64,000 nucleotides of DNA from Pelomonas cellulosilytica (GTDB lineage: Bacteria > Pseudomonadota > Gammaproteobacteria > Burkholderiales > Burkholderiaceae_C), in the NCBI RefSeq assembly GCF_021353265.1, contig NZ_JAJTWU010000004.1, forward strand, positions 124,001 through 188,000. Reading direction: 5' to 3'. A program made the position numbers and the translations under genes. Positions 7,441 to 18,674 of the stretch are shown here, in pieces (position 1 is the stretch's first letter; each line of letters starts with the position of its first letter). A model generated the notes under the pieces. It ran no database searches. It saw nothing but the letters and a program-made list of their open reading frames with translations, and was not told the DNA's origin.

Positions 7441-8100
7441 TTACTTGTTGCGCGTACCGACGACTTCAATCTCGGTGCGGCGGTTCTTGGCGCGGCCTTC
7501 GGCGGTCTTGTTGTCGGCGACGGGCTGCTTCTCGCCCTTGCCTTCCGTGTAGACGCGGTTCGGCTCGACGCCCTTGCTCACCAAGTAGGCCTTGACGGCT
7601 TCCGAGCGGCGGATCGACAGCTTCTGGTTGTACTCGTCGCTGCCCACCGAGTCGGTGTGGCCGACGGCGATGATGACTTCCAGGTTGATGCCCTTGGTCT
7701 TGCTGACCAGGTCGTCCAGCTTGGCTTGAGCATCAGGCTTCAGCGTCGACTTGTCGAAGTCGAAGAACGTGTCAGCCGCGAACGTGACCTTCTCGCTGAC
7801 CGGTGCGGGCGGCGGCGTCACGGGCTTCGGCGGGGCCGGGGGAGCGACAGGCGGCGGCGGGGCGACGGGCTTCGGCGGCTCGACCTTCGGAGCCGGCTTG
7901 ATTTCGCCGTCGCAGCCAGCGGCAGCGGTGGCGGGCGTCCAGAAATTGTCACGCCAGCAATATTCGTTGGTACCGTTCTTCCAGACGGTGCCATCGGCGG
8001 CGCGCCAGTTGTCGACCGTCTGGGCGGAGGCGCCCGACGCTGCCGCAGCGGCGACCGCAGCCACCGCAAACAGCGACGCCACGCGATTCAGTTTCTTCAT
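7441..8100 (-). CDS. ompA: OmpA-family outer membrane/peptidoglycan-binding protein
   Basis: This is a 219-residue envelope protein. A signal peptide (MKKLNRVASLFAVAAVAAAA, cleavage near ASA-Q) is followed by a short WRAADGTVWKNGTNEYCWRD-type segment. A Pro-rich linker (about residues 60-100) and a C-terminal OmpA/MotB domain come next (FFDFDKSTLKPDAQ, VGHTDSVGSDEYN, RRSEAVKAYL, NRRTEIEV). There is no eight-stranded barrel. It is the short Burkholderiales form that tethers the outer membrane to peptidoglycan. The ATG at 8100 has a good ribosome site (AGGAG). An upstream in-frame start would spoil the signal peptide. It has its own terminator. Confidence 0.92.
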   Translation of the reverse strand: MKKLNRVASLFAVAAVAAAAASGASAQTVDNWRAADGTVWKNGTNEYCWRDNFWTPATAAAGCDGEIKPAPKVEPPKPVAPPPPVAPPAPPKPVTPPPAPVSEKVTFAADTFFDFDKSTLKPDAQAKLDDLVSKTKGINLEVIIAVGHTDSVGSDEYNQKLSIRRSEAVKAYLVSKGVEPNRVYTEGKGEKQPVADNKTAEGRAKNRRTEIEVVGTRNK

Positions 8101-8362
8101 GATTCTCCTCTCAAGGAATGCCGCAGTTGCCCTGCGAGAGTCAGTACTCAACCTTTAACCTTAGGAAAAGCCTTTAGGGTTTCTCCTAGGGACTCGGCGA
8201 TTGTGCCATGCAGGCACCGAGACGGACGCATTGTGGCGGGCTACGTTCATGGGCATGGTGACGCTGTTGCGCTGCTGCTACAAGGAGGTGCGGCGCTTAG
8301 AATTCGCGCCTTTCACCTACCTCCAATGACGTCGCGCCCATGTAGGCGCGCGCCACTCGCGC

Positions 8363-10996
8363 ATGACCCAGTTCGCCAAGGAAACCCTGCCGATCAGCCT
8401 TGAGGAGGAGATGCGTCGCTCCTACCTCGATTACGCGATGAGCGTGATCGTGGGGCGCGCCCTGCCCGATGCCCGCGATGGCCTCAAACCGGTGCATCGC
8501 CGCGTGCTCTTCGCGATGCACGAGCTGAACAATGACTGGAACCGGCCTTACAAGAAGTCTGCCCGTATCGTCGGCGACGTCATCGGTAAATATCACCCGC
8601 ACGGCGATACGGCGGTGTACGACACGATCGTCCGCATGGCGCAGGATTTTTCGCTGCGCCACATGCTGGTGGATGGCCAGGGAAATTTCGGCTCGGTCGA
8701 CGGCGACAACGCCGCGGCCATGCGATACACCGAAATCCGGCTGGACAAGATTGCCCATGAAATGCTGGCCGATATCGACAAGGAAACCGTCGATTTCGGG
8801 CCGAATTACGACGGCAGCGAAAAGGAGCCGCTGGTTTTGCCGACGCGGCTGCCGAATCTGCTGGTCAATGGCGCGGCGGGTATTGCGGTCGGCATGGCCA
8901 CCAACATCCCGCCACACAACCTCAACGAGGTGGTCGACGCCTGCCTGCTGGCGCTGAAGAACCCGGCGGTGACGGTCGACGAGCTGATGGAGATCATCCC
9001 GGCGCCTGACTTCCCCACCGCCGGCATCATCTACGGCCTGGCTGGCGTGCGCGATGGCTACCGCACGGGCCGTGGCCGCGTTGTCATGCGCGCGAAGGTC
9101 CACTTCGAGGACATCGACAAGGGCAACCGTCAGTCGATCATCGTCGACGAGATTCCCTATCAGGTGAACAAGAAGACGCTGCTCGAGCGCATCGCCGAGC
9201 TGGTGCAGGAAAAGAAGATCGAGGGCATCAGCCACATCCAGGACGAGTCCGACAAATCGGGCATGCGCGTCGTCATCGAGCTCAAGCGCGGCGAAGTCCC
9301 TGAGGTGGTGCTGAACAACCTCTACAAGCAGACGCAGCTGCAGGACAGCTTCGGCATGAACATGGTCGCGCTCATCGACGGCCAGCCCAAGCTGTGCAAC
9401 CTGCGCGACATGATCATCGTGTTCCTGGAGCACCGCCGCGAGGTGGTGACCCGCCGCACGATCTACGAACTGCGCAAGGCCCGCGAGCGCGGCCACGTGC
9501 TGGAAGGCCTGGCCGTCGCGCTGGCCAACATCGACGAGTTCATCGAGACGATCAAGTCGTCGCCGACACCGCCCGTCGCCAAGGCCGCGCTGATGAGCAA
9601 GAGCTGGGATTCGTCGCTGGTGCGCGAGATGCTGTCCCGCGCTGAGGGCGGCAGCCAGGCGTACCGCCCCGACGGCCTGGAGCCGGAGTACGGCATGCAG
9701 CCGGACGGCCTCTACCGGCTCTCGGACACGCAGGCCAGCGAGATCCTGCAGATGCGCCTGCAGCGCCTGACCGGGCTGGAGCAGGACAAGATCGTCGGCG
9801 AGTACCGGGACGTGATGGCGCAGATCGCCGACCTGCTCGACATCCTGGCCACGCCGTCGCGCGTGACGACCATCATCAGCGAGGAGCTGACCCAGCTGAA
9901 GCAGGAGTTCGGCCAGACCAAGCTCGGCGCCCGCCGCAGCGTCATCGAGCACAACGCCCAGGAGCTGGGGACCGAAGACCTGATCACGCCGACCGACATG
10001 GTCGTCACGCTCTCGCACACCGGCTACATCAAGAGCCAGGCGCTCAGCGAGTACCGGGCGCAGCGCCGCGGCGGCCGCGGCAAGCAGGCCACGGCGACAA
10101 AGGACGACGACTGGATCGACCAGCTCTTCATCGCCAACACGCACGACTGGATCCTGTGCTTCAGCGATCGCGGCCGCGTCTATTGGCTGAAGGTCTGGGA
10201 AGTGCCGCAGGGCTCGCGCAACTCGCGCGGCAAGCCGATCGTCAACATGTTCCCGCTGCAGGCCGGCGAGAAGATCACCGTCGTGCTGCCGCTGACCGGC
10301 GAGTTCCGCAGCTTCCCCGAGGACCACTTCATCTTCATGGCCACGGCCCTCGGCACGGTCAAGAAGACGTCGTTGAAGGACTTCAGCAACCCGCGCAAGG
10401 CCGGCATCATCGCGGTCGACCTGGACGACGGCGACCACCTCATCGGCGCCGCGCTGACCGATGGCCGGCATGACGTGATGCTGTTCAGCGACGGCGGCAA
10501 GGCGGTGCGTTTCGACGAGGATGACGTGCGCCCGATGGGCCGTCAGGCTCGTGGCGTGCGCGGCATGATGCTGGAGCCCGATCAGCGCCTGATTGCGATG
10601 CTCGTCGCCGAGGACGAGACGCAGAGCGTGCTGACCGCCACCGAGAACGGCTACGGCAAGCGGACCTCCATCGTCGAGTACACCCGCCACGGCCGCGGCA
10701 CCAAGGGCATGATCGCCATCCAGCAGAGCGAGCGCAACGGCCGCGTCGTCGCCGCTACGCTGGTGCGCCCGGAAGACGAGATCATGCTGATCACCGACAA
10801 GGGCGTGCTGGTGCGCACCCGTGTCAGCGAGATTCGTGAACTCGGCCGCGCGACGCAGGGCGTCACGCTGATCGCGCTGGACGACGGCAGCAAGCTGTCG
10901 GGCCTGCAACGCATCGTCGAGAACGATGCCAACGACTCCGACGCCGGCGCCGAACCCGGTGATGGTGTCGATACCCCCGAAGCCCCCAAGGATTGA
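8363..10996 (+). CDS. gyrA: DNA gyrase subunit A
   Basis: This 877-residue subunit cuts and rejoins DNA during negative supercoiling together with GyrB. The catalytic tyrosine is Y122 (MRYTEIRL). The quinolone-determining region reads [12 protein letters not shown], with Thr at position 83 (E. coli Ser83) and Asp at 87. The GyrA box [10 protein letters not shown], needed for DNA wrapping, lies at the start of the C-terminal beta-pinwheel. The acidic tail is of normal kind. It heads a plus-strand run into the DUF2059 gene and serC, the conserved Burkholderiales order. Confidence 0.97.
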   Translation: MTQFAKETLPISLEEEMRRSYLDYAMSVIVGRALPDARDGLKPVHRRVLFAMHELNNDWNRPYKKSARIVGDVIGKYHPHGDTAVYDTIVRMAQDFSLRHMLVDGQGNFGSVDGDNAAAMRYTEIRLDKIAHEMLADIDKETVDFGPNYDGSEKEPLVLPTRLPNLLVNGAAGIAVGMATNIPPHNLNEVVDACLLALKNPAVTVDELMEIIPAPDFPTAGIIYGLAGVRDGYRTGRGRVVMRAKVHFEDIDKGNRQSIIVDEIPYQVNKKTLLERIAELVQEKKIEGISHIQDESDKSGMRVVIELKRGEVPEVVLNNLYKQTQLQDSFGMNMVALIDGQPKLCNLRDMIIVFLEHRREVVTRRTIYELRKARERGHVLEGLAVALANIDEFIETIKSSPTPPVAKAALMSKSWDSSLVREMLSRAEGGSQAYRPDGLEPEYGMQPDGLYRLSDTQASEILQMRLQRLTGLEQDKIVGEYRDVMAQIADLLDILATPSRVTTIISEELTQLKQEFGQTKLGARRSVIEHNAQELGTEDLITPTDMVVTLSHTGYIKSQALSEYRAQRRGGRGKQATATKDDDWIDQLFIANTHDWILCFSDRGRVYWLKVWEVPQGSRNSRGKPIVNMFPLQAGEKITVVLPLTGEFRSFPEDHFIFMATALGTVKKTSLKDFSNPRKAGIIAVDLDDGDHLIGAALTDGRHDVMLFSDGGKAVRFDEDDVRPMGRQARGVRGMMLEPDQRLIAMLVAEDETQSVLTATENGYGKRTSIVEYTRHGRGTKGMIAIQQSERNGRVVAATLVRPEDEIMLITDKGVLVRTRVSEIRELGRATQGVTLIALDDGSKLSGLQRIVENDANDSDAGAEPGDGVDTPEAPKD

Positions 10997-10997
10997 C

Positions 10998-11567
10998 ATG
11001 ACCTCTCGCAAGCTGGGCCTCGCCCTGGCCTTCGCCCTGGCTGCCGGCAGCGCCCTGGCCGACCCCTCCCCCGCCAAGAAGGCGCTGATCGATCGCATCG
11101 TCGCGCTGCAGCAGCGTGCGATGGTCGATGGCCTCGCCGGCAGCATCCTGCAGCGGCCGTTGCCGCAACTGGCCCAGGGCGTGCGCGCCGCGCTGCAACA
11201 GGTGCCCGCCGACAAGCGCGAGGCCACCGCCAAGGCGCTGGACGCGGAGATGAAGAAGTTCGTCGACGAGAACCAGACCTACCTGAAGGACAAGATCTCG
11301 AAGGCGCTGCCCGGCACGGCTTCGGCGCTGCTGGACGAACGCTTCAATGAGGACGAACTGAAGCAGATCCTGGCCTGGGCAGAATCCCCGCTCAGTCAGA
11401 AGTTCGGCATGGCCAACGCCGAGTTGCAGAACGCGGTGGCCCAGAAGGTGATGACCGAGGCCGGTCCCACGCTGGAAGGCCGCCTCAAGACCTTGCAAGC
11501 CAACCTGGCCAAGCAGCTCGGCATCCAGCCGCCGCCCGCCCCCGCCTCCAAGCCCGCGTCGAAGTAG
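10998..11567 (+). CDS. DUF2059-domain exported protein
   Basis: This 189-residue protein has a signal peptide (MTSRKLGLALAFALAAGSALA) and a helical DUF2059-type body (LDERFNEDELKQILAWAESP, QNAVAQKVM). A low-complexity Pro/Ala/Ser end follows. The ATG at 10998 lies one base after the gyrA stop with AAGGA upstream. A farther upstream start inside gyrA would remove the signal peptide from the N-terminus. Function is unknown. Its position between gyrA and serC is shared by related genomes. Confidence 0.8.
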   Translation: MTSRKLGLALAFALAAGSALADPSPAKKALIDRIVALQQRAMVDGLAGSILQRPLPQLAQGVRAALQQVPADKREATAKALDAEMKKFVDENQTYLKDKISKALPGTASALLDERFNEDELKQILAWAESPLSQKFGMANAELQNAVAQKVMTEAGPTLEGRLKTLQANLAKQLGIQPPPAPASKPASK

Positions 11568-11579
11568 CCCTCCCCCTCG

Positions 11580-12671
11580 ATGACCTCATCCCGCCCGTTC
11601 AATTTCGCCCCCGGTCCCGCCACCCTGCCCGAGCCCGTTCTGCGGCAGGTGGCGGAAGAAATGCTGGACTGGCACGGCAGCGGTATGAGCGTCATGGAGA
11701 TGAGCCACCGCGGCAAGGAGTTCGTCTCCATTGCCGAGCGTGCGGAAGCCGACCTGCGCGAACTGCTGGCGGTGCCGGCGAACTTCCGCATCCTGTTCAT
11801 GCAGGGTGGCGGGCTCGGCGAAAACGCCATCGTGCCGATGAACCTGAGCCGGGGCGGCAAGGTGGACGTCGTCATCACGGGCTCCTGGTCGCGCAAAAGC
11901 GCCGCCGAGGCGCGGCGCTATGCCGACGTGCAGATCGCCGCCGACATCGGCAAGACCGGCGTCATCCCACGCGATTGGCAGCTGCGCGACGACGCGGCCT
12001 ACCTGCACCTGTGCACGAACGAGACCATCGACGGCGTCGAGTTTCACGACCTGCCGCAGTCCGCCAACGGTGTGCCGCTGGTCATCGACATCTCCTCGCA
12101 CATGCTGTCGCGGCCGATCGACTGGAGCCGTGTCGGCCTGGCCTTCGGTGGCGCGCAGAAGAACGTCGGTCCCGCAGGTCTGACGATGGTGTTTGTGCGG
12201 GAAGATCTGCTGGGCCGCGCGCTTGACATCTGCCCCTCGGCCTTCAATTACGAGACCGTGGCTGCCCACCAGTCGATGTTCAACACGCCACCGACGTTCG
12301 CGATCTACGTGGCCGGCCTGGTCTTCCAGTGGGTCAAGGGCTTCGAGTACGCCGGCCTGCGGGGGCTCGCCGCGATCGAGCGCCAGAACATCGACAAGGC
12401 CCGCCTGCTCTACGAGGCGCTGGACGCCTCCAGCCTCTACGAAAACCGGGTGGACCCAAGCTGCCGCTCGCGCATGAACGTGCCGTTCTTTCTGAAGAAC
12501 GAGGCGCTCAACGAGGTCTTCCTGGCCGACGCCAAAGCCGCCGGGCTGTTGCAGCTCAAAGGGCACAAGTCCGTCGGCGGCATGCGTGCATCCATCTACA
12601 ACGCGATGCCGCTGGCCGGCGTTCAGGCGCTGGTCTCCTTCCTGAAAACCTTCGAGGCCCGTCATGGTTGA
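11580..12671 (+). CDS. serC: Phosphoserine aminotransferase
   Basis: This 363-residue PLP enzyme makes phosphoserine from 3-phosphohydroxypyruvate and also acts in pyridoxal phosphate synthesis. The start [15 protein letters not shown] is typical. The PLP lysine is in [11 protein letters not shown] near residue 195. The cofactor-binding loop reads [14 protein letters not shown] rather than the more common GGATAQFAAVP form, an acceptable family variant. It overlaps pheA by 8 bases, so the two are probably translationally coupled. Confidence 0.95.
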   Translation: MTSSRPFNFAPGPATLPEPVLRQVAEEMLDWHGSGMSVMEMSHRGKEFVSIAERAEADLRELLAVPANFRILFMQGGGLGENAIVPMNLSRGGKVDVVITGSWSRKSAAEARRYADVQIAADIGKTGVIPRDWQLRDDAAYLHLCTNETIDGVEFHDLPQSANGVPLVIDISSHMLSRPIDWSRVGLAFGGAQKNVGPAGLTMVFVREDLLGRALDICPSAFNYETVAAHQSMFNTPPTFAIYVAGLVFQWVKGFEYAGLRGLAAIERQNIDKARLLYEALDASSLYENRVDPSCRSRMNVPFFLKNEALNEVFLADAKAAGLLQLKGHKSVGGMRASIYNAMPLAGVQALVSFLKTFEARHG

Positions 12672-13761
12672 GCCGGTCGCATCCCAGGCGCTGCTCGCGT
12701 TGCGCGACCAGATCGACGGCCTCGACCGCCAACTGCTGGAGCTGTTGAACCAGCGGGCGCGCGTGGCCGAGCAGGTCGGTGAGATCAAGCGCGCCGAAGG
12801 TACGCCGTTCTTCCGCCCCGACCGCGTCGCGCAGGTCATCGACAAGATCCGCGCCGCCAACCCCGGCCCGCTGAAGGCCGAGCACGTGTCGGCGATCTGG
12901 CGAGAGATCATGTCTGCCTGTCTGGCGCTAGAGTCGCCCCAGCGCGTCGCTGTACTCGGGCCGGTGGGAACCTTCTGCGAGCAGGCCGCCATCGAGTACT
13001 TCGGCGGTGCGGCCGACATGGTCTATTGCGCCAACTTCGACGAGGTCTTCCACACGACCGCCAGCGGCGGCGCGCAGTTTGGCGTCGTCGGCGTCGAGAA
13101 CATGACCGAGGGGGTCGTCACGCGCTCGCTGGACCTGTTTCTGCACACGCCCTGCCACGTCGTCGGCGAGGTGTCGCTGCTGGTACGGCACAGCCTGATG
13201 CGCAAGGAGCCGTCGATGCACGGCATCGAGGCCGCGCTGGCACACCCGCAGGCGCTGGCGCAGTGCCAGAACTGGCTTAACAAGCACCTGCCCGACGCCG
13301 AGCGCCGGGCGGTGTCCAGCAACGCCGAAGGCGCGCGCCTCGCGGCCACCAACCCGGCCTGGGCGGCGCTCGGCAGCGACCGCGCATCGACGCTGTTCGG
13401 CCTGCACATCGTGGCGCATGCGATCCAGGACGAGGCCTATAACCGCACGCGCTTCGCCGTCATCTGCCTGCCGCAGACGATGGCCACGCCGCCGGCCACG
13501 GGCCGCGACTGCACCAGCCTCGTCGTCTCCGTGCCCAACCGCCCCGGCGCGATGCATGACCTGCTTGTGCCGCTGAAGAAGCACGGCGTGTCGATGACGC
13601 GGCTGGAATCCCGCCCGGCCCGCACGGGCCAGTGGGACTACTACTTCTACATCGACCTCGATGGTCATCCGACCCAGACCCACGTCGCCGATGCGCTGGC
13701 CGAGCTGCGCGAGCTCTGCGCCTTCTTCAAGATCCTGGGTGCGTACCCGGTCAAGAGCTGA
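12664..13761 (+). CDS. pheA: Bifunctional chorismate mutase/prephenate dehydratase (P-protein)
   Basis: This 365-residue enzyme carries out the two steps from chorismate to phenylpyruvate. An AroQ-type chorismate mutase helix bundle ([20 protein letters not shown], residues 12-95) comes first. Prephenate dehydratase follows ([15 protein letters not shown]; catalytic motif NRTRFAVI). A C-terminal ACT domain for phenylalanine feedback ends the protein (motif LESRPAR). The start is ATG at 12664 inside the end of serC. tyrA follows after 11 bases. Confidence 0.95.
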   Translation: MVEPVASQALLALRDQIDGLDRQLLELLNQRARVAEQVGEIKRAEGTPFFRPDRVAQVIDKIRAANPGPLKAEHVSAIWREIMSACLALESPQRVAVLGPVGTFCEQAAIEYFGGAADMVYCANFDEVFHTTASGGAQFGVVGVENMTEGVVTRSLDLFLHTPCHVVGEVSLLVRHSLMRKEPSMHGIEAALAHPQALAQCQNWLNKHLPDAERRAVSSNAEGARLAATNPAWAALGSDRASTLFGLHIVAHAIQDEAYNRTRFAVICLPQTMATPPATGRDCTSLVVSVPNRPGAMHDLLVPLKKHGVSMTRLESRPARTGQWDYYFYIDLDGHPTQTHVADALAELRELCAFFKILGAYPVKS

Positions 13762-13772
13762 GCGAGGCAGCG

Positions 13773-14669
13773 ATGTTCAACCAGCTCGGTGTCATCGGAT
13801 GCGGCCTGATGGGCGGCAGCTTCGCGCTGGCGATGAAGCGCGCCGGCCTCGTACGCCGCGTCATCGGCTACAGCAAGTCGCCGTCGACGACGGAGCTGGC
13901 CAAAAAACTTGGTGTCATCGACGTCGTGGCGGAGTCCGCGCTGCTGGCAGTTTCCGGCTCGGACATCGTACTGATCGCCGTGCCGGTGTCGGCCACGGAA
14001 GCGACGCTGAAGGCCATCCGCCACCTGGTGAACCCGGGCGTGCTGTTCATGGACGTCGGCTCGACCAAGTGCGACGTCATCGAGGCCGCCCGCCGGGCGC
14101 TGGGCGAGCGTGCTGCGAGCTTTGTGCCCTGCCACCCGATTGCCGGCAAGGAATCGGGAGGCGTCCAGCACGCCGAAGCCACGTTGTACGAAGGCCGGCA
14201 GGTCATCCTGACGCCGCAGCCGTTCACGAACCCGCAGCTCGTGCAGCGCGCGACGGACGTCTGGTCGGCGCTGGGCACGACGGTGCTGAAGATGCGGCCG
14301 CACAACCATGACGCCGCGTTCGCTGCCGTCAGCCACCTGCCGCACCTGCTGGCATTCGCCTACTTCCAAGCGATCGCCGAGCAGCCCGCCGCGCGGGACT
14401 ACCTGAGCCTCGCCGGTCCGGGTTTCCGCGACTTCACGCGGATCGCCGCCGGCGAGCCGGCCGTCTGGCGCGACATCCTGCTGGCCAACAAGCACGAGGT
14501 GCTGGCGCAATCCAAGCGTTTCCGCACGATGCTGGACCAGCTCGAAGCCCTCATCGAAGCGGGCGATGCCGCCGCGCTGGAAGCCACGCTGCGACCCATT
14601 GCCGAAGGCCGCTCCGCCTGGAGCCTGCCCTCCCCTGCCGCCCCTCCCGGCCGCCCTGCGGCTAAGTGA
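13773..14669 (+). CDS. tyrA: Prephenate (arogenate) dehydrogenase
   Basis: This 298-residue NAD(P)-dependent enzyme makes the tyrosine precursor from prephenate. The Rossmann motif [15 protein letters not shown] lies near residue 6. The catalytic region [11 protein letters not shown] and the helical domain motif [12 protein letters not shown] are intact. No ACT domain is present. The ATG at 13773 has GAGG upstream, 11 bases after the pheA stop. Its TGA overlaps the aroA ATG. Confidence 0.93.
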   Translation: MFNQLGVIGCGLMGGSFALAMKRAGLVRRVIGYSKSPSTTELAKKLGVIDVVAESALLAVSGSDIVLIAVPVSATEATLKAIRHLVNPGVLFMDVGSTKCDVIEAARRALGERAASFVPCHPIAGKESGGVQHAEATLYEGRQVILTPQPFTNPQLVQRATDVWSALGTTVLKMRPHNHDAAFAAVSHLPHLLAFAYFQAIAEQPAARDYLSLAGPGFRDFTRIAAGEPAVWRDILLANKHEVLAQSKRFRTMLDQLEALIEAGDAAALEATLRPIAEGRSAWSLPSPAAPPGRPAAK

Positions 14670-16669
14670 TGTTCAAGATCCCCTTCCTCGACCTGCCGCC
14701 GCTGCGCGGGGCCTCGGGCACCGTCCGCCTGCCCGGCTCCAAGAGCATTTCCAACCGCGTGCTGCTGCTGGCCGCGCTCAGCGAGGGGCGCACCACGGTG
14801 CGCGACCTGCTGGCGTCCGACGACACCGCCGTCATGCTGGATGCGCTGCGCGCCCTCGGCTGTGGCGTCGTGCAGGACGGTGACACGGTCAACATCGTGG
14901 GCCTCGGCGGCCAGTTGCTGGCCAGGCAGGCCAAGCTCTTCCTCGGCAACGCCGGCACGGCCATGCGGCCGCTGACCGCCGCACTCGCAGTACTGGCCGC
15001 AACGCAGGGTGGCAGCTTCGAGCTGTCCGGCGTGCCCCGCATGCACGAGCGCCCCATTGGCGACCTTGTCGATGCGTTGCGCGGCCTCGGCTGCGCCATC
15101 GACGATCTCGGCGCCCCCGGCTATCCACCGCTGCGCCTTCACGGCCCTTCGCCACTCGCGCTGGACCAGCCGGTGCGCGTGCGTGGCGACGTGTCCAGCC
15201 AGTTCCTGACCGCACTGCTGCTGGCGCTGCCGCTCGTGGCCGAGCGGGACATCCGCATCGAAGTCATCGGCGAGCTGATCTCCAAGCCCTACATCGAGAT
15301 CACGCTGGCGCTGCTGGCGCGCTTCGGCATCGACGTGAAGCGCGAGGGCTGGGCCGCCTTCGTTATCCCTGCCGGCAGCCACTACCGCTCGCCGGGTGAG
15401 GTGTTCGTCGAAGGCGATGCGTCGTCAGCCTCCTACTTCGTCGCCCTTGGCGCCATCGCGGCAATCGACACGCCCGTCCGCATCGAAGGCGTCGGCCGCG
15501 AATCGCTGCAGGGCGACGTGCGCTTCATCGAGGCCGCTGCCGCCATGGGCGCCGACGTGAAGACCGGCCCGAACTGGCTGGAGGTCAAGCGTGGTGCCTG
15601 GCCGCTCAAGGGCCTGACGCTCGACTGCAACCACATCCCCGACGCCGCGATGACGCTGACCGTCATGGCGCTCTACGCCGACGGCCCGACGACGCTGACC
15701 AATATCGCCAGCTGGCGCGTGAAGGAGACCGACCGTATCGCCGCGATGGCGACCGAGCTGCGCAAGCTCGGCGCGACCGTCGAGGAAGGCCCGGACTGGA
15801 TCCGCGTCCAGCCGCTCCATCAGTGGCAGCCTGCGGGGATCCACACCTACGACGACCACCGTGTCGCGATGTGCTTCTCACTCGCCGCGTTCAACGGCCT
15901 CGTGACCGACGCGGCGGTACCGGTGCGCATCCTGGAGCCGCACTGCGTCGCCAAGACCTTCCCGGATTACTTCGAGACGCTGTTCGGTGTCGTCACGGCC
16001 CGGGCCGAGGACGTTCCCGTCATCACCATCGATGGCCCCACCGCCTCCGGCAAAGGCACGCTGGCCGACGAGGTTGGCAAGGCGCTGGGCTTTGGCGTGC
16101 TGGACTCCGGGGCGCTGTACCGCGTGACCGGCCTCGCCGCGCGTCGGGCCGGCCTGAACCTGGACGATGGCGCGGCCGTCGCCGCCATCGTGCCGACGCT
16201 GGACCTGAGCTTCCGCGAAGGTCATGTCTACCTCGGCACCGAGGACGTCAGCGCCCGTTTGCGCGCCGAGGCGACCGGCCTGCTGGCTTCACAGGTCGCC
16301 GTGCATCCGGCGGTGCGTCAGGCCTTGCACCAGCTGCAGCTGAATTTCCGCCAGCTGCCGGGTCTGGTGGCCGACGGCCGCGACATGGGCACGTCGATCT
16401 TCCCTGACGCCGACCTCAAGATTTTCCTCACGGCCAGCGCGGCAACGCGGGCCGAGCGGCGCTATAAGCAATTGATTTCCAAGGGTGTTTCCGCTAATAT
16501 CGAGAGCTTGCGCGAAGATTTGGAGGCGCGGGACGAACGGGACAAGAACCGTTCGACCTCGCCACTGGCCCCCGCGCAGGACGCGCAGTTGCTCGACAAC
16601 TCAGCGCTGACCATCGAGGCCTCGGTGGCCCAGGTGCTGGATTGGTGGCAAACGCGCCGGCCGTTCTGA
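14669..16669 (+). CDS. aroA-cmk: EPSP synthase-cytidylate kinase fusion (AroA-Cmk)
   Basis: This 666-residue fusion has an N-terminal half (about 1-445) that is EPSP synthase, the sixth shikimate step. Its motifs are [10 protein letters not shown] and [13 protein letters not shown], the latter the glyphosate-sensitive class I form. From about residue 450 it is cytidylate kinase, with P-loop [15 protein letters not shown] and [15 protein letters not shown]. No stop or linker separates the halves, and both look complete. Elsewhere aroA and cmk are adjacent separate genes, and such fusions occur in Burkholderiales. The ATG at 14669 overlaps the tyrA stop. A GTG three bases upstream is the alternative. 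Confidence 0.95.
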   Translation: MFKIPFLDLPPLRGASGTVRLPGSKSISNRVLLLAALSEGRTTVRDLLASDDTAVMLDALRALGCGVVQDGDTVNIVGLGGQLLARQAKLFLGNAGTAMRPLTAALAVLAATQGGSFELSGVPRMHERPIGDLVDALRGLGCAIDDLGAPGYPPLRLHGPSPLALDQPVRVRGDVSSQFLTALLLALPLVAERDIRIEVIGELISKPYIEITLALLARFGIDVKREGWAAFVIPAGSHYRSPGEVFVEGDASSASYFVALGAIAAIDTPVRIEGVGRESLQGDVRFIEAAAAMGADVKTGPNWLEVKRGAWPLKGLTLDCNHIPDAAMTLTVMALYADGPTTLTNIASWRVKETDRIAAMATELRKLGATVEEGPDWIRVQPLHQWQPAGIHTYDDHRVAMCFSLAAFNGLVTDAAVPVRILEPHCVAKTFPDYFETLFGVVTARAEDVPVITIDGPTASGKGTLADEVGKALGFGVLDSGALYRVTGLAARRAGLNLDDGAAVAAIVPTLDLSFREGHVYLGTEDVSARLRAEATGLLASQVAVHPAVRQALHQLQLNFRQLPGLVADGRDMGTSIFPDADLKIFLTASAATRAERRYKQLISKGVSANIESLREDLEARDERDKNRSTSPLAPAQDAQLLDNSALTIEASVAQVLDWWQTRRPF

Positions 16670-16721
16670 CGCAAAGCAGCACGACCCAGGCCTGAGAAGC
16701 CACGCCGCAAGGCACAAGGCC

Positions 16722-16842
16722 CGCCGGCCAGCGCCGAACGCCCGTTCGGTCGTCATGAGAGATGCAAGTCTCTCGTGGCCGGCGATGTCAACAACCTAAC
16801 CCCGCAGGCTTGCCTGCACCGCCGCGCCAGATACTTCGGCGC
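16722..16842 (+). promoter_or_regulatory. Structured rpsA leader: three-way junction plus two hairpins
   Basis: Five perfect helices are visible in the 190-base gap before rpsA. P1 pairs CGCCGGCCA (16722-16730) with TGGCCGGCG (16776-16784). It encloses P2, CCGAAC/GTTCGG (16734-16739 with 16744-16749), and P3, GAGAGA/TCTCTC (16757-16762 with 16769-16774). Two hairpins follow, GCAGG/CCTGC (16804-16817) and GCGCC/GGCGC (16824-16842), ending 17 bases before the ATG. Ribosomal protein S1 represses its own mRNA in other proteobacteria, so a translational control element is likely. The function here is inferred. Confidence 0.7.
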
Positions 16843-16859
16843 ATCAGGATCAACTCAAC

Positions 16860-18572
16860 ATGTCCCAAACCCAAACCGCCGCTTCCGGCATGGAATCCTT
16901 CGCCGCAATGTTCGAGGAGTCGCTGCAGCGCTCCGACATGCGCGCCGGCGAAGTGATCTCGGCCGAGGTCGTTCGCGTCGAGCACAACTTCGTGGTCGTC
17001 AATGCCGGCCTGAAGTCCGAGGCCTATGTGCCCATCGACGAATTCAAGAACGACCAGGGCGAACTGGAAGTTCAGGTCGGCGACTTCGTGTCGGTGGCCA
17101 TCGACGCCATCGAAAACGGCTACGGCGACACCATCCTGTCGCGCGACAAGGCCAAGCGCCTGGCCTCGTGGCTGAGCCTGGAAACTGCCCTGGAGTCCGG
17201 CGACTTCGTGACCGGCACCGTCTCCGGCAAGGTCAAGGGCGGCCTGACCGTGCTGGTCAACGGCATCCGTGCCTTCCTGCCCGGCTCGCTGCTGGACACC
17301 CGCCCGGTGAAGGACATGAGCCCGTTCGAGGGCAAGACCATGGAGTTCAAGGTCATCAAGCTCGATCGCAAGCGCAACAACGTTGTGCTGTCGCGTCGTG
17401 CCGTGGTGGAAGCCTCCATGGGTGAAGAGCGCGCCAAGCTGCTCGAGACGCTGTCCGAAGGCGCCATCGTCAACGGCGTGGTCAAGAACATCACCGAATA
17501 CGGTGCGTTTGTGGACCTGGGCGGCATCGACGGCCTGCTGCACATCACCGACATGGCCTGGCGCCGTGTCCGCCACCCGAGCGAAGTCGTTCAGGTCGGC
17601 CAGGAACTGACCGCCAAGGTCCTGAAGTTCGACGCCGAGAAGAACCGCGTCTCGCTGGGCATCAAGCAGCTGGGCGACGACCCGTGGTTCGGCGTGGCTC
17701 GCCGCTACCCGACCGGCACGCGCCTGTTCGGCAAGGTCACGAACATTGCCGACTACGGCGCGTTCGTCGAGATCGAGCCGGGCATCGAAGGCCTGGTGCA
17801 CGTCTCCGAAATGGACTGGACCAACAAGAACATCGCCCCCAGCAAGCTGGTCTCGCTGGGCGACGAAGTCGAAGTCATGGTCCTGGAAATCGACGAAGAC
17901 AAGCGTCGCATCAGCCTGGGCATGAAGCAGTGCAAGGCCAACCCGTGGGAAGAGTTCGCCGAGAACGTCAAGCGCGGCGACAAGGTCAAGGGTCCGGTCA
18001 AGTCCATCACCGACTTCGGCGTGTTCGTGGGCCTGGCCCAGGGCATCGACGGTCTGGTGCACCTGTCCGACCTGTCTTGGGACGAGTCCGGCGAGACTGC
18101 CGTTCGCAACTTCAAGAAGGGCCAAGAAGTCGAAGCCGTCGTGCTGGCCGTGGACGTCGAGCGCGAGCGCATCTCGCTGGGCATCAAGCAGCTGGACAGC
18201 GACCCGTTCACCGCCTTCACCACGATCAACGACCGCGGCGCCTCGGTGACCGGCAAGGTCAAGACCGTCGACCCGCGCGGCGCCGAGATCGAGCTGGCTG
18301 ACGGCGTGATGGCCTACCTGCGCGCTTCGGAAATCTCCCGCGACCGCGTGGAAGACGCCCGCAACGTGCTGAAGGAAGGCGACGAAGTCACCGCCATCAT
18401 CGTCAACGTGGATCGCAAGACGCGCAACATCCAGCTGTCGATCAAGGCCAAGGACAACGCCGACCAGCAGGAAGCCATGCAGCGCATCAGCCAGTCGAAC
18501 GAGCGTGAGAACGCCGGCACGACGAGCCTGGGCGCCCTGCTGCGCGCCAAGCTGGACAACCAGGGCAACTAA
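16860..18572 (+). CDS. rpsA: 30S ribosomal protein S1
   Basis: This 570-residue mRNA-binding ribosomal protein has six S1 (OB-fold) repeats, roughly at 30-95, 112-178, 199-267, 284-354, 371-441 and 457-527. They are recognisable by repeated motifs such as [20 protein letters not shown] and [20 protein letters not shown]. The length is that of the full proteobacterial protein. The start codon has only a weak, distant AGGA. This is usual for rpsA and fits control through the folded leader upstream. It is transcribed with aroA-cmk or from a promoter near the cmk end. Confidence 0.97.
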   Translation: MSQTQTAASGMESFAAMFEESLQRSDMRAGEVISAEVVRVEHNFVVVNAGLKSEAYVPIDEFKNDQGELEVQVGDFVSVAIDAIENGYGDTILSRDKAKRLASWLSLETALESGDFVTGTVSGKVKGGLTVLVNGIRAFLPGSLLDTRPVKDMSPFEGKTMEFKVIKLDRKRNNVVLSRRAVVEASMGEERAKLLETLSEGAIVNGVVKNITEYGAFVDLGGIDGLLHITDMAWRRVRHPSEVVQVGQELTAKVLKFDAEKNRVSLGIKQLGDDPWFGVARRYPTGTRLFGKVTNIADYGAFVEIEPGIEGLVHVSEMDWTNKNIAPSKLVSLGDEVEVMVLEIDEDKRRISLGMKQCKANPWEEFAENVKRGDKVKGPVKSITDFGVFVGLAQGIDGLVHLSDLSWDESGETAVRNFKKGQEVEAVVLAVDVERERISLGIKQLDSDPFTAFTTINDRGASVTGKVKTVDPRGAEIELADGVMAYLRASEISRDRVEDARNVLKEGDEVTAIIVNVDRKTRNIQLSIKAKDNADQQEAMQRISQSNERENAGTTSLGALLRAKLDNQGN

Positions 18573-18587
18573 GCCCTCGCTGACCGT

Positions 18588-18609
18588 CCCGGCTTGCGTG
18601 CAAGCCGGG
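18588..18609 (+). other. Perfect 9-bp hairpin after rpsA
   Basis: CCCGGCTTG (18588-18596) pairs with CAAGCCGGG (18601-18609) around a four-base loop, 16 bases after the rpsA stop. No T-run follows, so it is more likely an mRNA 3'-end stabiliser or part of a composite terminator. Confidence 0.6.
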
Positions 18610-18620
18610 TATGCTCCCCA

Positions 18621-18660
18621 CAGGCTCGCTCGGCCTTTCGCCAGCGAGCCTGTTCATTTT
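18621..18660 (+). terminator. Terminator-like hairpin between rpsA and ihfB
   Basis: CAGGCTCGCT (18621-18630) pairs perfectly with AGCGAGCCTG (18643-18652), followed by TTCATTTT. It would end most rpsA transcripts. It lies only 15 bases before the ihfB start, so ihfB is either made from read-through RNA with a partly occluded start or has another promoter. Confidence 0.65.
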
Positions 18661-18674
18661 CTACACCGCACGCC

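Noticed and set aside
7751-8158. Gly-rich plus-strand frame opposite ompA
   Set aside because: It mirrors the Pro-rich linker of ompA and has no ribosome site or family match.
8297-11233. Very long open frame antisense to gyrA (about 980 codons)
   Set aside because: It is the shadow of gyrA in high-GC DNA. gyrA has all motifs, while the antisense product is Ala/Arg/His-rich with no family pattern.
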